Assembly: GCA_964565925.1 (NCBI GenBank)
Contig: CAZMGV010000009.1
Location: 1 to 64,000, forward strand
Reading direction: 5' to 3'
DNA: 64,000 nt
DNA from: CAZMGV01 sp964565925
GTDB lineage: Bacteria; JAGRBM01; JAHCIT01
Below are positions 1-7,615 of this stretch, in pieces. Every line of letters starts with the position of its first letter. The first letter of the stretch is position 1. The translations under genes and the position numbers were made by a program. The notes below the pieces were generated by a model. The model saw only the letters and a program-made list of their open reading frames with translations, ran no database searches and was not told the origin of the DNA.

Positions 1-130
1 GCGGGGATTCCTGGCGGTCGAGCGCCTGATCGATAAGACCGCTCACCTCTTCCCCCGTGAGGCTGCATCCGCAGGCATCGAGCTGGGTCGAAAGTTCAAG
101 CAACTGCGGTAACGTGCCGGTTCTGGTCAT
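1..130 (-). CDS. Partial hypothetical protein (N-terminal 43 residues)
   Basis: An open frame on the minus strand starts with ATG at 130 and runs off the left edge of the window. The visible residues (MTRTGTLPQLLELSTQLD...) look soluble and helical, with two cysteines close together (DACGCS). A GAGGA sequence lies about 9 nt upstream of the ATG and a perfect 17-bp palindrome lies 20 nt upstream, which together support a real start. I do not recognise the family from so short a piece. Confidence 0.5.
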   Translation of the reverse strand, partial: MTRTGTLPQLLELSTQLDACGCSLTGEEVSGLIDQALDRQESP

Positions 131-149
131 GGCTGCCTGTCCTCGGGCT

Positions 150-166
150 CCGGGAGAATCTCCCGG
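150..166. promoter_or_regulatory. 17-bp perfect palindrome, candidate operator
   Basis: CCGGGAGA and TCTCCCGG flank a single central base. The site sits 20 nt upstream of the minus-strand start at 130. It could be a dimer-binding operator or a small hairpin in the leader. Nothing else in the window shares the motif that I can see. Confidence 0.35.
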
Positions 167-291
167 TAGCCGTCTACTGAAAGCACCAATAGATCAGATG
201 GCGCACGGGATAAAGCCCGCGTCTTATGGTGGCCACCGGGGCTACCTCAAGTCAGCAGTTTACGTAGGTAATCGGGTTCTGGGATAACTTG

Positions 292-996
292 CTATCGTTT
301 CGTCACGCGAGACCATGCGATCACCGAAGTTAAAGCGCCTATAATGCATATTGCCGCAAATTTGGCGTAAAAATGGGCCATCTGGGTCCCATTACCGGTG
401 AGATGGTTGATTGCTGCTACTAACAGGACCAGCAGACTCAAGTACGATGCAAGGAATGCACAGACGAAAATGATGTCAGCAAAGAACTGCCCGCTTTGAG
501 GTAACTCTTCGAATGTGGGCTCGCCGGGCGAGTTATAGATTCGCTCAAATAGGATCCGACCAAAGGCAGCTAAGTTTACGCAGTCCGTTTCAGAAAATCT
601 CCGCACAAGATCGCCTGTTTTAATCTCAAGGCGTTTGGGGTGATCTTCCGCCAATACATGTTCTACCATTTTGGGCACATTCTCCAATATTTGAGATTTC
701 ACGATACGATAGAAACGTATACTCGTAATTGCACTGAACGGTATGATTTTCCGGGTGAGTCCATGCCAGCCCGTGAGTGCCAATCCTTCGGGGTAGATTT
801 CTGCTCCATTGCCTCTGGCCCAGATCAGAAGGGCCAAATGCAGGACCCAGACAACTTTGACACCGAGGGTTTCAGCTTCGTATGCGAGATAGGCCAAGAA
901 CAACCCGGAGAGCAGATCCCCAGTCTGTCGTCGCTTCGAGAACTGCATTTTGATCAACGCGGCTTCCATATAGTTACGGGCTGTTGTCAGACCCAC
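292..996 (-). CDS. Predicted membrane protein with PH-like segment
   Basis: A 234-residue protein of unknown function. There is a hydrophobic segment near residues 28-60, then a soluble stretch (about 65-160) whose opening (EIYPEGLALTGW...IPFSAITSIRF) has the strand pattern of bacterial PH-like (bPH) domains. Two clear transmembrane helices follow at the C-terminus (about 170-195 and 208-230). GTG at 996 is the longest start and would overlap the end of the upstream HAD gene by 10 nt; ATG at 969 is the alternative. Neither has a convincing ribosome site. Both genes are probably one transcript. The fold assignment is an inference from hydrophobicity and pattern only. Confidence 0.55.
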   Translation of the reverse strand: MGLTTARNYMEAALIKMQFSKRRQTGDLLSGLFLAYLAYEAETLGVKVVWVLHLALLIWARGNGAEIYPEGLALTGWHGLTRKIIPFSAITSIRFYRIVKSQILENVPKMVEHVLAEDHPKRLEIKTGDLVRRFSETDCVNLAAFGRILFERIYNSPGEPTFEELPQSGQFFADIIFVCAFLASYLSLLVLLVAAINHLTGNGTQMAHFYAKFAAICIIGALTSVIAWSRVTKR

Positions 997-1859
997 TTCA
1001 GTATATTTCGAAAACTACATAACTCTCCATGCCTGTGAAATTCCTTTGCCGGCGGGCTGGAGTTCCTCCGCCGGACGCTGGCGGGGGTATACAGGGAAAG
1101 TTCCTCAAGAATTTTCGCCGGGATCTCGGTTCCGTAGCGGGCCCAATAGAACGGAACCCCGGCAGCACGGGCGACTGCACCGTCTTTGCGGAGCGAATCG
1201 CCGACGAGAACGGCCTCGTCCGGTTTTATTCGAAAAGCCTTGAGGATCATCCGGAGTCCGCGCGGGTCCGGTTTCTCCCAGGCGGGTGGAAGCTCGACAA
1301 CCTTCCCGACTTTTGAACGGTAATGGCCCGATTGTTCTTTGGCGACGATGAACGGAGCGACCCGGTGCCGGCCGCCGACTTTCGGGATCGGATAGGACTT
1401 GAGGCAGTAGAGGGCATCGAACAGGCCGTCGATCCCGACACGCTTCAGCCGTTGCTCGGCGGGGAACCTCGGCGCATCGGACAGGGCGACGATTGTCACA
1501 CCATTTTGCCTGAGTTTTTGCAGAGTCTCTTTCACGCCCGGATACAGACGAAACCGCTTCTTCCGCTCGGCGGCATAGGCGAGGGCGGCCGGGGCGACGA
1601 CCGTCTCCAGAAAACTGTCCAGGTCCTTCCCGTGATGTTTCTGCCAGCGGGTCCAGATGGCCGATTGTTGGAGTGAGAAGGCGTATTCGGTCGTCTGATA
1701 ACGCCCGTAGACCTTCTTCAGTGCCTCGGTGATGAATGGCCTCGGATATCCGGTCGTCGTCTCCACCGAATCCACCATCACTTTCAGCGACGGCACGATA
1801 TACCCCGCCCAGTCCCAGAGCGTGTGATCGAGATCGGTGATGAGGAGTTTGGGCGGCAT
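987..1859 (-). CDS. HAD-superfamily hydrolase
   Basis: A 290-residue haloacid-dehalogenase-type phosphatase. Motif I is DLDHT (residues 9-13), with Asp9 the expected nucleophile and Asp11 the acid/base. A conserved Thr/Ser segment lies mid-protein (VALSDAPRFP), and motifs III/IV are near the C-terminus in a Lys plus GDSLRKD block. Family members dephosphorylate small phosphorylated metabolites through a phospho-Asp intermediate in the cytoplasm; the substrate cannot be told. ATG 1859 is chosen because it places motif I at the usual distance from the N-terminus. The longer TTG/ATG starts (1904, 1877) would run into a putative operator. The gene is divergent from the zinc-knuckle gene at 1982. 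Confidence 0.8.
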   Translation of the reverse strand: MPPKLLITDLDHTLWDWAGYIVPSLKVMVDSVETTTGYPRPFITEALKKVYGRYQTTEYAFSLQQSAIWTRWQKHHGKDLDSFLETVVAPAALAYAAERKKRFRLYPGVKETLQKLRQNGVTIVALSDAPRFPAEQRLKRVGIDGLFDALYCLKSYPIPKVGGRHRVAPFIVAKEQSGHYRSKVGKVVELPPAWEKPDPRGLRMILKAFRIKPDEAVLVGDSLRKDGAVARAAGVPFYWARYGTEIPAKILEELSLYTPASVRRRNSSPPAKEFHRHGELCSFRNILKWV

Positions 1860-1887
1860 GTTTCCAGGCAGGAGCATAGCTGGACAG

Positions 1888-1930
1888 GTGACAGGATGTG
1901 TCAATCATTTCTGGTGACACGTTCTGTCAC
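1888..1930. promoter_or_regulatory. Two GTGACA-N5-TGTCAC operator-like sites
   Basis: Site A is 1888-1904 (GTGACA, 5 bp, TGTCAA) and site B is 1914-1930 (GTGACA, 5 bp, TGTCAC, perfect). Their starts are 26 bp apart, in the divergent region between the HAD gene (minus) and the zinc-knuckle gene (plus). The same motif with the same 5-bp spacer is found at 7096-7112 in front of the WYL regulator, so these are inferred to be binding sites of that regulator. Confidence 0.55.
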
Positions 1931-1981
1931 TGGTAATGGTATGCTTTCCATAGTTGAAGTTTGTACGGAGGAGGTATTTCG

Positions 1982-2263
1982 ATGTCAGCAAAATGCAAAT
2001 ATTGTGGGTCGACGGTCAGCGCTGGTGGATCTTGCAGCAAGAGCCCTTCGAAAGGACACGTCGTCTATGTCCCGGGGAAGTGCATTTACTGCGGTTCTAC
2101 GGTGAGTGCCGGAGGTTCGTGTTCAAAGAGTCCATCAAAAGGGCACGTTGTTGATGCCGGCCCGAAGAAATGCATTTACTGTGGGTCAACAGTCAGTCCA
2201 GGTGGCAGTTGTTCGAGAAGTCCGTCAAAAGGTCATGTATTGGGTGGCGGAATGATCGAATGA
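1982..2263 (+). CDS. Small protein of three tandem zinc-knuckle repeats
   Basis: A 93-residue protein built almost wholly of three copies of a roughly 24-residue unit, spaced 29 and 30 residues apart. Each reads KC-[KI]-YCGSTVS-[AP]-GGSCS-[KR]-SPSKGHV, giving Cys-x2-Cys-x9-Cys-x7-His, a plausible Zn-binding C3H knuckle. The DNA of the three copies differs at many third positions while the residues stay nearly constant, which suggests selection on the protein rather than a recent duplication. ATG 1982 is chosen over TTG 1961 because GGAGGAGG sits 7-14 nt upstream. It could bind nucleic acid or act as an adaptor, but no function is known to me. It is the first gene after the paired operators at 1888-1930. 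Confidence 0.75.
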   Translation: MSAKCKYCGSTVSAGGSCSKSPSKGHVVYVPGKCIYCGSTVSAGGSCSKSPSKGHVVDAGPKKCIYCGSTVSPGGSCSRSPSKGHVLGGGMIE

Positions 2264-2320
2264 CAAGAGGGATGAACGCCGTGCGATCCTGTAAATTGTG
2301 AAATAAAGAGAAATAGAGTG

Positions 2321-2338
2321 TTGTCACGTCTTGTCACG
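2321..2338. promoter_or_regulatory. Direct TTGTCACG half-site pair
   Basis: TTGTCACG occurs at 2321-2328 and 2331-2338, exactly 10 bp apart and therefore on one face of the helix. The core TGTCAC equals the half-site of the GTGACA-N5-TGTCAC palindromes. It lies 24 bp before the start of the nucleotidyltransferase-like gene and may be a weaker site for the same regulator. Confidence 0.35.
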
Positions 2339-2361
2339 GGGACGTGGTATGCGTTTTCATT

Positions 2362-3012
2362 ATGGCCGAGAATAAAAGAGCGAAACGCGACGAAGGTGTC
2401 CGGTCTTCGGAGAGGTGGCCGGGATGGCCGGATCTGGATTGCCATCCGTTATTGTTAACCGTGTTTGACGTTTGCATGGCATTGCGGCTTCGGGGATGCC
2501 GGTTTGCATTAACCGGTTCCCGGGCGATCGATATCAGAACAGGCAAGAACCCGAACCTTCACTATCGTGACCTAGATATCTTGGTAGAGAAAGATGACTG
2601 GGAAAATGCTTGGAAGCATGTTCCAGGCAAGGCCAAAGTTGTCGGACCTTCGTTGGCAATCTTTGGCGTCATGATCTCACCGAAATTGAAGAAAAAGCGA
2701 AAGTTATTAGTGCGCCTGCATAGGGCTCTTTCCCCGTACGACCGGAAAACTATTTCCGATTTGAACAGCGTCAGCAGAAGCCGGAAGAACGTGGTCGTGA
2801 TATCCGGGTTCCCGCCAATTGTTTCCTCAGAATACCTGATTTTTGAGGCGATCCGTAAAGGGAAGAAGGCCGAAGCTAGAGTCTTGCTGTCTAATGTGTC
2901 TGATAAAAATGCGGTGCTGAGGCAGGTCCGGATGGCCATCTCGAAGTATTGCGGCACCGCAACGAGGGCAGACGCCCAGCGTACATTTGATCTAATCAGT
3001 CAGAAGATTTGA
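2362..3012 (+). CDS. Nucleotidyltransferase-like protein
   Basis: A 216-residue protein with the signature of the polymerase-beta/minimal nucleotidyltransferase fold: TGSRA at residues 51-55, then DLDILV at 70-75 (a GS...DxD arrangement, with a longer gap than usual). Such enzymes transfer NMP groups to proteins, RNA or small molecules; in defence settings they include AbiEii and MenA-type toxins. A third acidic residue is not obvious, so activity is uncertain. ATG 2362 is preferred over GTG 2344. The gene opens a tight plus-strand set (13 bp to the next gene) that continues with two nuclease-like proteins and a GIY-YIG-like protein, suggesting a joint role in nucleic-acid processing. Confidence 0.6.
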   Translation: MAENKRAKRDEGVRSSERWPGWPDLDCHPLLLTVFDVCMALRLRGCRFALTGSRAIDIRTGKNPNLHYRDLDILVEKDDWENAWKHVPGKAKVVGPSLAIFGVMISPKLKKKRKLLVRLHRALSPYDRKTISDLNSVSRSRKNVVVISGFPPIVSSEYLIFEAIRKGKKAEARVLLSNVSDKNAVLRQVRMAISKYCGTATRADAQRTFDLISQKI

Positions 3013-3025
3013 GCGAGGGGCTAGG

Positions 3026-3775
3026 GTGCACGCATTGATAGAAAACTTAAAGCTGTTGAACCGTAAAGAACGCTACCATCTGCTTCGTCATACGACTCGA
3101 GACGCATTTCGGCTGGCTCCGAATTTCCGGCGGCAATTGGAGTCGGAACTGCAGCTGATTTTACCGGAAGATCCTTTTGTGGCGATGGACTATCACTTGG
3201 ACTGGGTATCTGCTGCGTTACAGCTATTTCGAGATGGCAGGAACGTTGCCGAGGCCCCGAAGACAGAAATTTATCCCAATTTCTGTGAGGGTAGGGTCGT
3301 TCTCGAAGGGAATCAGGAAGATGTGGATCTATTTGTCGCTTTTGAGATAGCCGACCGGGCACATCTGGTGCTGGTCGAAGCTAAAGCCGATTCCGCATGG
3401 AGTAGGGAACAATTAGAATCTAAAGCTAAAAGATTACATAGGATTTTCGGGAGTCGCGGTGATAGTTATGGGGGCGTTTCGCCACATTTCATTCTGATGG
3501 GGCCTGGTTCTAGCGTGCCGAAATTTCCATCTGATTCGATTGCTGCCTGTCCGGAATGGTTTTTTCGAAATCATGCTTCCGAAAATCCAGCTCAGGTAAT
3601 CCCCTACATACAACTCCGAATTGAACAGGATTTATTCAAACCGGAGCGTATCGGTGATTCAGGCGGTGAATGTTTCGGTGCATGGGAAGTCAAACGTACG
3701 CGAAAGGCCTCAAGGGGCAGTGAGGATGAACCCGAACTCTTAGATGAACCTACGGGCGACGGGGGTGATGCATGA
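3026..3775 (+). CDS. PD-(D/E)XK nuclease-like protein
   Basis: A 249-residue protein starting with GTG 13 bp after the previous gene. Residues about 97-121 show the PD-(D/E)XK core: DVDLFVAF, a turn, then HLVLVEAKAD, so the Asp and the Glu-x-Lys are in the right order and spacing. The C-terminal 50 residues are polar and acidic and probably disordered. Its stop overlaps the next start by 4 nt (ATGA), so it is likely coupled in translation with the DUF2779 gene. I do not recognise a named family; the nuclease call rests on the core motif alone. Confidence 0.55.
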   Translation: MHALIENLKLLNRKERYHLLRHTTRDAFRLAPNFRRQLESELQLILPEDPFVAMDYHLDWVSAALQLFRDGRNVAEAPKTEIYPNFCEGRVVLEGNQEDVDLFVAFEIADRAHLVLVEAKADSAWSREQLESKAKRLHRIFGSRGDSYGGVSPHFILMGPGSSVPKFPSDSIAACPEWFFRNHASENPAQVIPYIQLRIEQDLFKPERIGDSGGECFGAWEVKRTRKASRGSEDEPELLDEPTGDGGDA

Positions 3776-5250
3776 AATCTTCCCCCCGCCTCTCCAAATC
3801 CCGCTATATGTACGGCCTCCAGTGCCCGCTCAGGCTCTGGTACCACGTCTATGAGCCTGAACTGGCGGAGGAGGCGGACGAGGTCCAGCAGGCGGTATTC
3901 GACACCGGACACGAGGTCGGAATTTTGGCGCAGCAGCGGTATCCGGGCGGGGTGCTGGTCGAAGCCGACCACACGCAGACCGCGCGGGCACTGGAGCAGA
4001 CGGCGAAGCTTCTCAAAGACCCGAAGGTGACGGCGATCTACGAAGCGGCTTTCATGCACGAGAACGTGCTGGTCCGGGTGGATATCCTCGAACGGGCGGG
4101 GAAAGACAGCTGGAACCTGATCGAAGTGAAGTCGAGCACCCAGGTGAAGGAGCAGTTCGAGGAGGATGTCGCGCTCCAGTATTGGGTGCTGAAAGGGGCC
4201 GGTCTTAAGGTCGAGTCGGCCGGCGTAATGGTCCTGAACCGGGACTATGTTTACGACGGCAAGAAACTGAACCTCAAGAAGCTGTTTGCGCTGAACGACC
4301 GGACCGATCTCGCCAAAGAGCGGCAGAAAGAGATCGCCACCAATGTCGCCGGACTCCACGCCATGCTGGCGAAGAAGAATGCTCCCGACATCGAGCCGGG
4401 CAACCAGTGTGATGACCCGTATCCGTGCCCATTCTTCGCCCACTGTACGAAGGGGATGAAGTTCCCCAAACACCCGGTGACGGATCTGCCAAGGCTGCAC
4501 CCCTCAGCGAAAGGAAAGCTGGCGGCAGCGGGGGTTGCTGAAATCCACGAGGTTCCCGACGACTTCAAGCTGAATGAAATGCAGCGACGGGTCGTCTCGG
4601 TGGTGCGCTCAGGCAAAGCCTGGAGTTCAGGCAAGCTGGGTAGGCTGCTCAAGGACCTTCCGGGCCCGGTCCACTACCTCGATTTCGAAACGTTCATGCC
4701 GGCGATTCCCCGCTACGCCGGAATGCGTCCCTATGACCAGGTGCCGTTCCAGTGGTCACTGCATGTGGAAGGGAACCGAGGCAAGCTCGACCACCGGATG
4801 TTCCTGGCGCTGGATGCCGATGACCCACGCGAAGATCTGGCTGTGCAACTGATCGAGTCGGTCGAGAAGGAAGGTGCCATCTGCACCTATTCCAGCTTCG
4901 AGGCGCGGGTGATCCGGCAGCTCTCGGACGACGTGCCGAAGCTGAGGAAACCGCTCCTGGCTCTGCTGGACCGGCTCTGGGACCTGCTCCCGGCGATCCG
5001 CGATCATTACTATCACCCTGAATTTCACGGCTCGTTCTCGATCAAGTCCGTGCTCCCGGCGCTCGTCCCGGAGATGACCTACGAAGGGATGGACGTGGCC
5101 GGAGGCATGGAAGCAGGCGTCGCCTTCATGACGATGATCACGACCGAAGACCCGAAGGAAAAGAAGCGGCTGGAGAAAGCGCTCCGCGACTACTGCGGAC
5201 AGGACACGCTCGCGATGGTGAAGCTACGGGAACGGCTGATGGAGAATTGA
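3772..5250 (+). CDS. DUF2779 protein: RecB/Cas4-like Fe-S nuclease plus DEDD exonuclease-like domain
   Basis: A 492-residue two-domain protein. The N-terminal part resembles RecB/Cas4 nucleases: a first Cys in GLQCPLRLWY, catalytic VDIL...LIEVKSS near residues 104-124, a QYWVL motif, and a late cluster C-x5-C-x5-C (residues about 206-218) that with the first Cys could hold a 4Fe-4S cluster. The C-terminal half has the DEDD/RNase-H-like order: LDFET, then CTYSSFEA, then YCGQDTLAM. This layout is that of DUF2779 (RNase_H_2-like) proteins. It probably digests DNA or RNA; the target is unknown. It overlaps the upstream gene by 4 nt and precedes the GIY-YIG gene by 19 bp. Confidence 0.75.
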   Translation: MKSSPRLSKSRYMYGLQCPLRLWYHVYEPELAEEADEVQQAVFDTGHEVGILAQQRYPGGVLVEADHTQTARALEQTAKLLKDPKVTAIYEAAFMHENVLVRVDILERAGKDSWNLIEVKSSTQVKEQFEEDVALQYWVLKGAGLKVESAGVMVLNRDYVYDGKKLNLKKLFALNDRTDLAKERQKEIATNVAGLHAMLAKKNAPDIEPGNQCDDPYPCPFFAHCTKGMKFPKHPVTDLPRLHPSAKGKLAAAGVAEIHEVPDDFKLNEMQRRVVSVVRSGKAWSSGKLGRLLKDLPGPVHYLDFETFMPAIPRYAGMRPYDQVPFQWSLHVEGNRGKLDHRMFLALDADDPREDLAVQLIESVEKEGAICTYSSFEARVIRQLSDDVPKLRKPLLALLDRLWDLLPAIRDHYYHPEFHGSFSIKSVLPALVPEMTYEGMDVAGGMEAGVAFMTMITTEDPKEKKRLEKALRDYCGQDTLAMVKLRERLMEN

Positions 5251-5269
5251 GGATATGGGAGACAATATG

Positions 5270-6028
5270 ACTCAGATCACCATCGACTGGTTTGCTGGAT
5301 GTCGTCCAGATGAGCTGGATTTATGGGAAGACCAGCTTTGCCCACAACGAGCAGACGGGAAACGAGAAGGCATAACAGGAGTGTACGTCTGGGCATTTCA
5401 AGGAACCCCGGTTCGTGCCGCTTATATTGGGGAAAGTGGTGATATGTGGGGTAGGCATCATGCTCACCTTACGATGCTGATGACCGGCTATTATACTACT
5501 TATCATGCTGGTACTTCGGACGATCTGGCCGCATATTACTTTGATCTGGTTCAGAAGCCCGCCGGTGAAGGGGCACGCACGACCGAGGAGTTCGGGAAGC
5601 TTACGGAGCGAGTAGATTCCCCGTATCTTAAGCTGACGTTCAATCGGCGATTTTTCTCTGATAATTTATATCGCCAACGGAGAGCCTTTCTGGACCGGCT
5701 CTACTTTATCTTCGGGAAGATAAATTCCGGAGATGGCGATATCCGCAAACAAGTCGAAGGAGCATTGCAGTGGGGCGCATGGGGGTGCTGGGTTCGTGAC
5801 TTACAGAAGCGGGATGTGAGGAGAAGCTCTTTTTTGCTCAAGAACCGACCGGCAAACGATTCACCGCTCGGGAAAATTTTGCGGTATCCTCCACATGGCA
5901 CACGCCTGGAAATATCACACACTGGCACAGCCCGCGATCGATTACCGTCGGATGTTTCGTCAGTAACGGGATACGAGAATGGACGCGTAGTGATGGCCGA
6001 AGGTGGCGAAGGGATTGAGATTCCATAA
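5270..6028 (+). CDS. GIY-YIG-like nuclease domain protein
   Basis: A 252-residue protein with GVY (residues 38-40) and YIGES (53-57) followed by WGRHHAH, matching the first strands and the basic residue of the GIY-YIG endonuclease fold. The remaining 180 residues are unassigned. ATG 5270 is preferred because GGGAGA precedes it by 5-6 nt; ATG 5255 is possible but its GAGGA is too close. It is the last gene of the 2362-6028 set and converges on the WYL regulator gene, whose stop is 5 bp away. It looks less GC-rich than the DUF2779 gene, suggesting the operon was assembled from different sources. Confidence 0.6.
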   Translation, partial: TQITIDWFAGCRPDELDLWEDQLCPQRADGKREGITGVYVWAFQGTPVRAAYIGESGDMWGRHHAHLTMLMTGYYTTYHAGTSDDLAAYYFDLVQKPAGEGARTTEEFGKLTERVDSPYLKLTFNRRFFSDNLYRQRRAFLDRLYFIFGKINSGDGDIRKQVEGALQWGAWGCWVRDLQKRDVRRSSFLLKNRPANDSPLGKILRYPPHGTRLEISHTGTARDRLPSDVSSVTGYENGRVVMAEGGEGIEIP

Positions 6029-6032
6029 GCTC

Positions 6033-7052
6033 TTAGTTCGCTCTGGCTATCTTCTCCGCCTCTCCCCCTACCATCTCCTTCAACTTCTTCGGCCCCACCA
6101 CCCTTGCCGAACTTCCGAACGACAGCACCCAGCCGACGAGCTGGTCGGTGACGGTGCAGTTCATGGTGAGTTCGGCTCCGCCGTCCTTCAGTGAGCGGAA
6201 CTTCTGGGACGGGTGCCACTGGTGTTCCTGGGCATAGGCTGCGGCCCCGCCAGTGAACCGGATTTTGACCTTCTCGGGCCGTCCGCCGACGAATACGCCG
6301 AATGATGTCCTGAGGGCCTTCTGGAGCGACTCCGGATCGGGCGGGGTGAAGGTCTGTCCTGATACCGCGACCTCGCGAATGCGGGGCAGGGCGAACTCCA
6401 TCCGGTACCCCTTGGCGACATGATCGGCGAGGAGATAGAGCCGGCCGCCCGCCATATTCGGCCCCGCGATCAGGGCGATCGGCCGGACTTCGTGAGCCCG
6501 GACTTTGGCTCCCGGCTTCTCATAATGAATGACGGCAATCCGGCTTTCGGCCAGGGCGCGGTGCAGGGCTTCGAGCACCGGCAGGTTTTCGAGGCGCGTC
6601 GGCTGGGTGAGCACCAGGGTCCTTTCCAGTCCGTCGAATTGTGTCTTGAGCAGTGCCCGCGCTGACTGCTCGATCCGGCTGCGAACCCGCTTGAGCGCGT
6701 TGGCGTAAAGATCGTGCCCCGACCGGCGCAGCACGACTTCGCCCAGGATGATCGACCCCACTTCGACGGCGTCAAACCGCAGCTGCCACAGCCGCTTGGT
6801 ATCGTCGTTGATCCGGTATCGCCGTTTCTCGCGGTTTCCGTTCGAAGGCACGATCTCCACGATGCCGATCTTTACGCAGTCGTCGGCATACCGCCGGACG
6901 GTCCGCTCATCCACGGACGACATGAGGCGGGCCAGATCCTCCACCGTGGCCCCGTTGGTGCCGGCCTCGTCCAGCTCGCGCAACAGGTTCCAGATCCGCT
7001 CGAAATAGTCCTCGCGCGACGCCTTGCGCACAATCCGCCGTTTCGTTGCCAT
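6033..7052 (-). CDS. WYL-domain transcriptional regulator (BrxR/CapW-like architecture)
   Basis: A 339-residue regulator with an N-terminal winged helix (about residues 14-80, YFERIWNLLRELDE...RTVRRYADDC), a linker, a WYL-like core (about 165-240, ending in ...GRLYLLADHV..RMEFALPRIRE) and a C-terminal extension (WCX). WYL regulators of this layout are known to sit beside phage-defence systems and to act as homodimeric repressors that may sense nucleic-acid ligands. ATG 7052 is used; the longer frame (7148) would include the operator. A GTGACA-N5-TGTCAC palindrome lies 44 bp upstream, shared with the divergent gene at 7166. This fits autoregulation plus control of neighbouring island genes. 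Confidence 0.8.
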   Translation of the reverse strand: MATKRRIVRKASREDYFERIWNLLRELDEAGTNGATVEDLARLMSSVDERTVRRYADDCVKIGIVEIVPSNGNREKRRYRINDDTKRLWQLRFDAVEVGSIILGEVVLRRSGHDLYANALKRVRSRIEQSARALLKTQFDGLERTLVLTQPTRLENLPVLEALHRALAESRIAVIHYEKPGAKVRAHEVRPIALIAGPNMAGGRLYLLADHVAKGYRMEFALPRIREVAVSGQTFTPPDPESLQKALRTSFGVFVGGRPEKVKIRFTGGAAAYAQEHQWHPSQKFRSLKDGGAELTMNCTVTDQLVGWVLSFGSSARVVGPKKLKEMVGGEAEKIARAN

Positions 7053-7095
7053 GCCGAAATCTAAGCTGTTTGACGAAACCGGGCAACGAAAACCG

Positions 7096-7112
7096 GTGAC
7101 ATATCCTGTCAC
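7096..7112. promoter_or_regulatory. GTGACA-N5-TGTCAC palindrome, putative WYL-regulator operator
   Basis: Perfect 6-bp arms (7096-7101 and 7107-7112) with a 5-bp spacer lie in the 113-bp divergent region between the WYL gene (minus, start 7052) and the membrane protein (plus, start 7166). Arm sequence and spacer are identical to site B at 1914-1930. Confidence 0.6.
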
Positions 7113-7165
7113 GGAGTCAGTCCAGACTTCCGGGAAATTTCCCCGCACCCGGGAAGGGAGGGCTT

Positions 7166-7615
7166 GTGGAAGTTCTCAGCCGCTGGAAACAGGTGCCCCT
7201 GGACCGCCGTGTCTTTGTGGGGGTGGTTCTCGGATTTCCGCTCCTCATGGGCGGCCTCTTTTTCGCTGCCGGCGGGCAGGGATATTTCGGCACCGGACTA
7301 CAGGTCGGCGGTTTCATTTCGGCGACGATACTGGCCGTTGCCGCACTCGGCTGGATCCTGACCTTCGGAGCGCAGGTGATCTTTGGAGCCGGGAGGGCCG
7401 AGCATGAACTGCTCCCAGGCCAGATACTGGCACGAAGCATGGCCGCACGGGTGGGGAGTGCATTACAGGTAGCTGTAGATCTTGCCGGAGTATTATTCTG
7501 GTTCGTATCGAGTATTGCGATATACGCGTATTTTGAGTCGATGGGCTTTGTTGAGTCTGTATTCTTGGGTGGCGCACTTGCCCATCTCGTTTTCTCGAAA
7601 GATTCCAAGGGATGA
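7166..7615 (+). CDS. Hypothetical inner-membrane protein
   Basis: A 149-residue protein starting with GTG, with AGGGAGGG 5-12 nt upstream. It has three or four hydrophobic segments (about residues 14-36, 45-75 and 98-140) and few charged residues between them, so it is probably a small integral inner-membrane protein. No family is recognised. It is divergent from the WYL regulator and shares its operator region. Its stop overlaps the next start by 4 nt (ATGA), so the membrane protein and the following lipoprotein are likely translated together. A role in the neighbouring defence cluster is possible but unproven. Confidence 0.6.
   Translation: MEVLSRWKQVPLDRRVFVGVVLGFPLLMGGLFFAAGGQGYFGTGLQVGGFISATILAVAALGWILTFGAQVIFGAGRAEHELLPGQILARSMAARVGSALQVAVDLAGVLFWFVSSIAIYAYFESMGFVESVFLGGALAHLVFSKDSKG

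Noticed and set aside
57..287. A 76-codon plus-strand frame at the left end
   Set aside because: Low-complexity reading with no ribosome site; the minus strand carries a better supported partial gene.
1982..2263. Possible CRISPR-like repeat array
   Set aside because: The three repeats are coding, are longer than CRISPR units, lack unique spacers and differ at synonymous positions.
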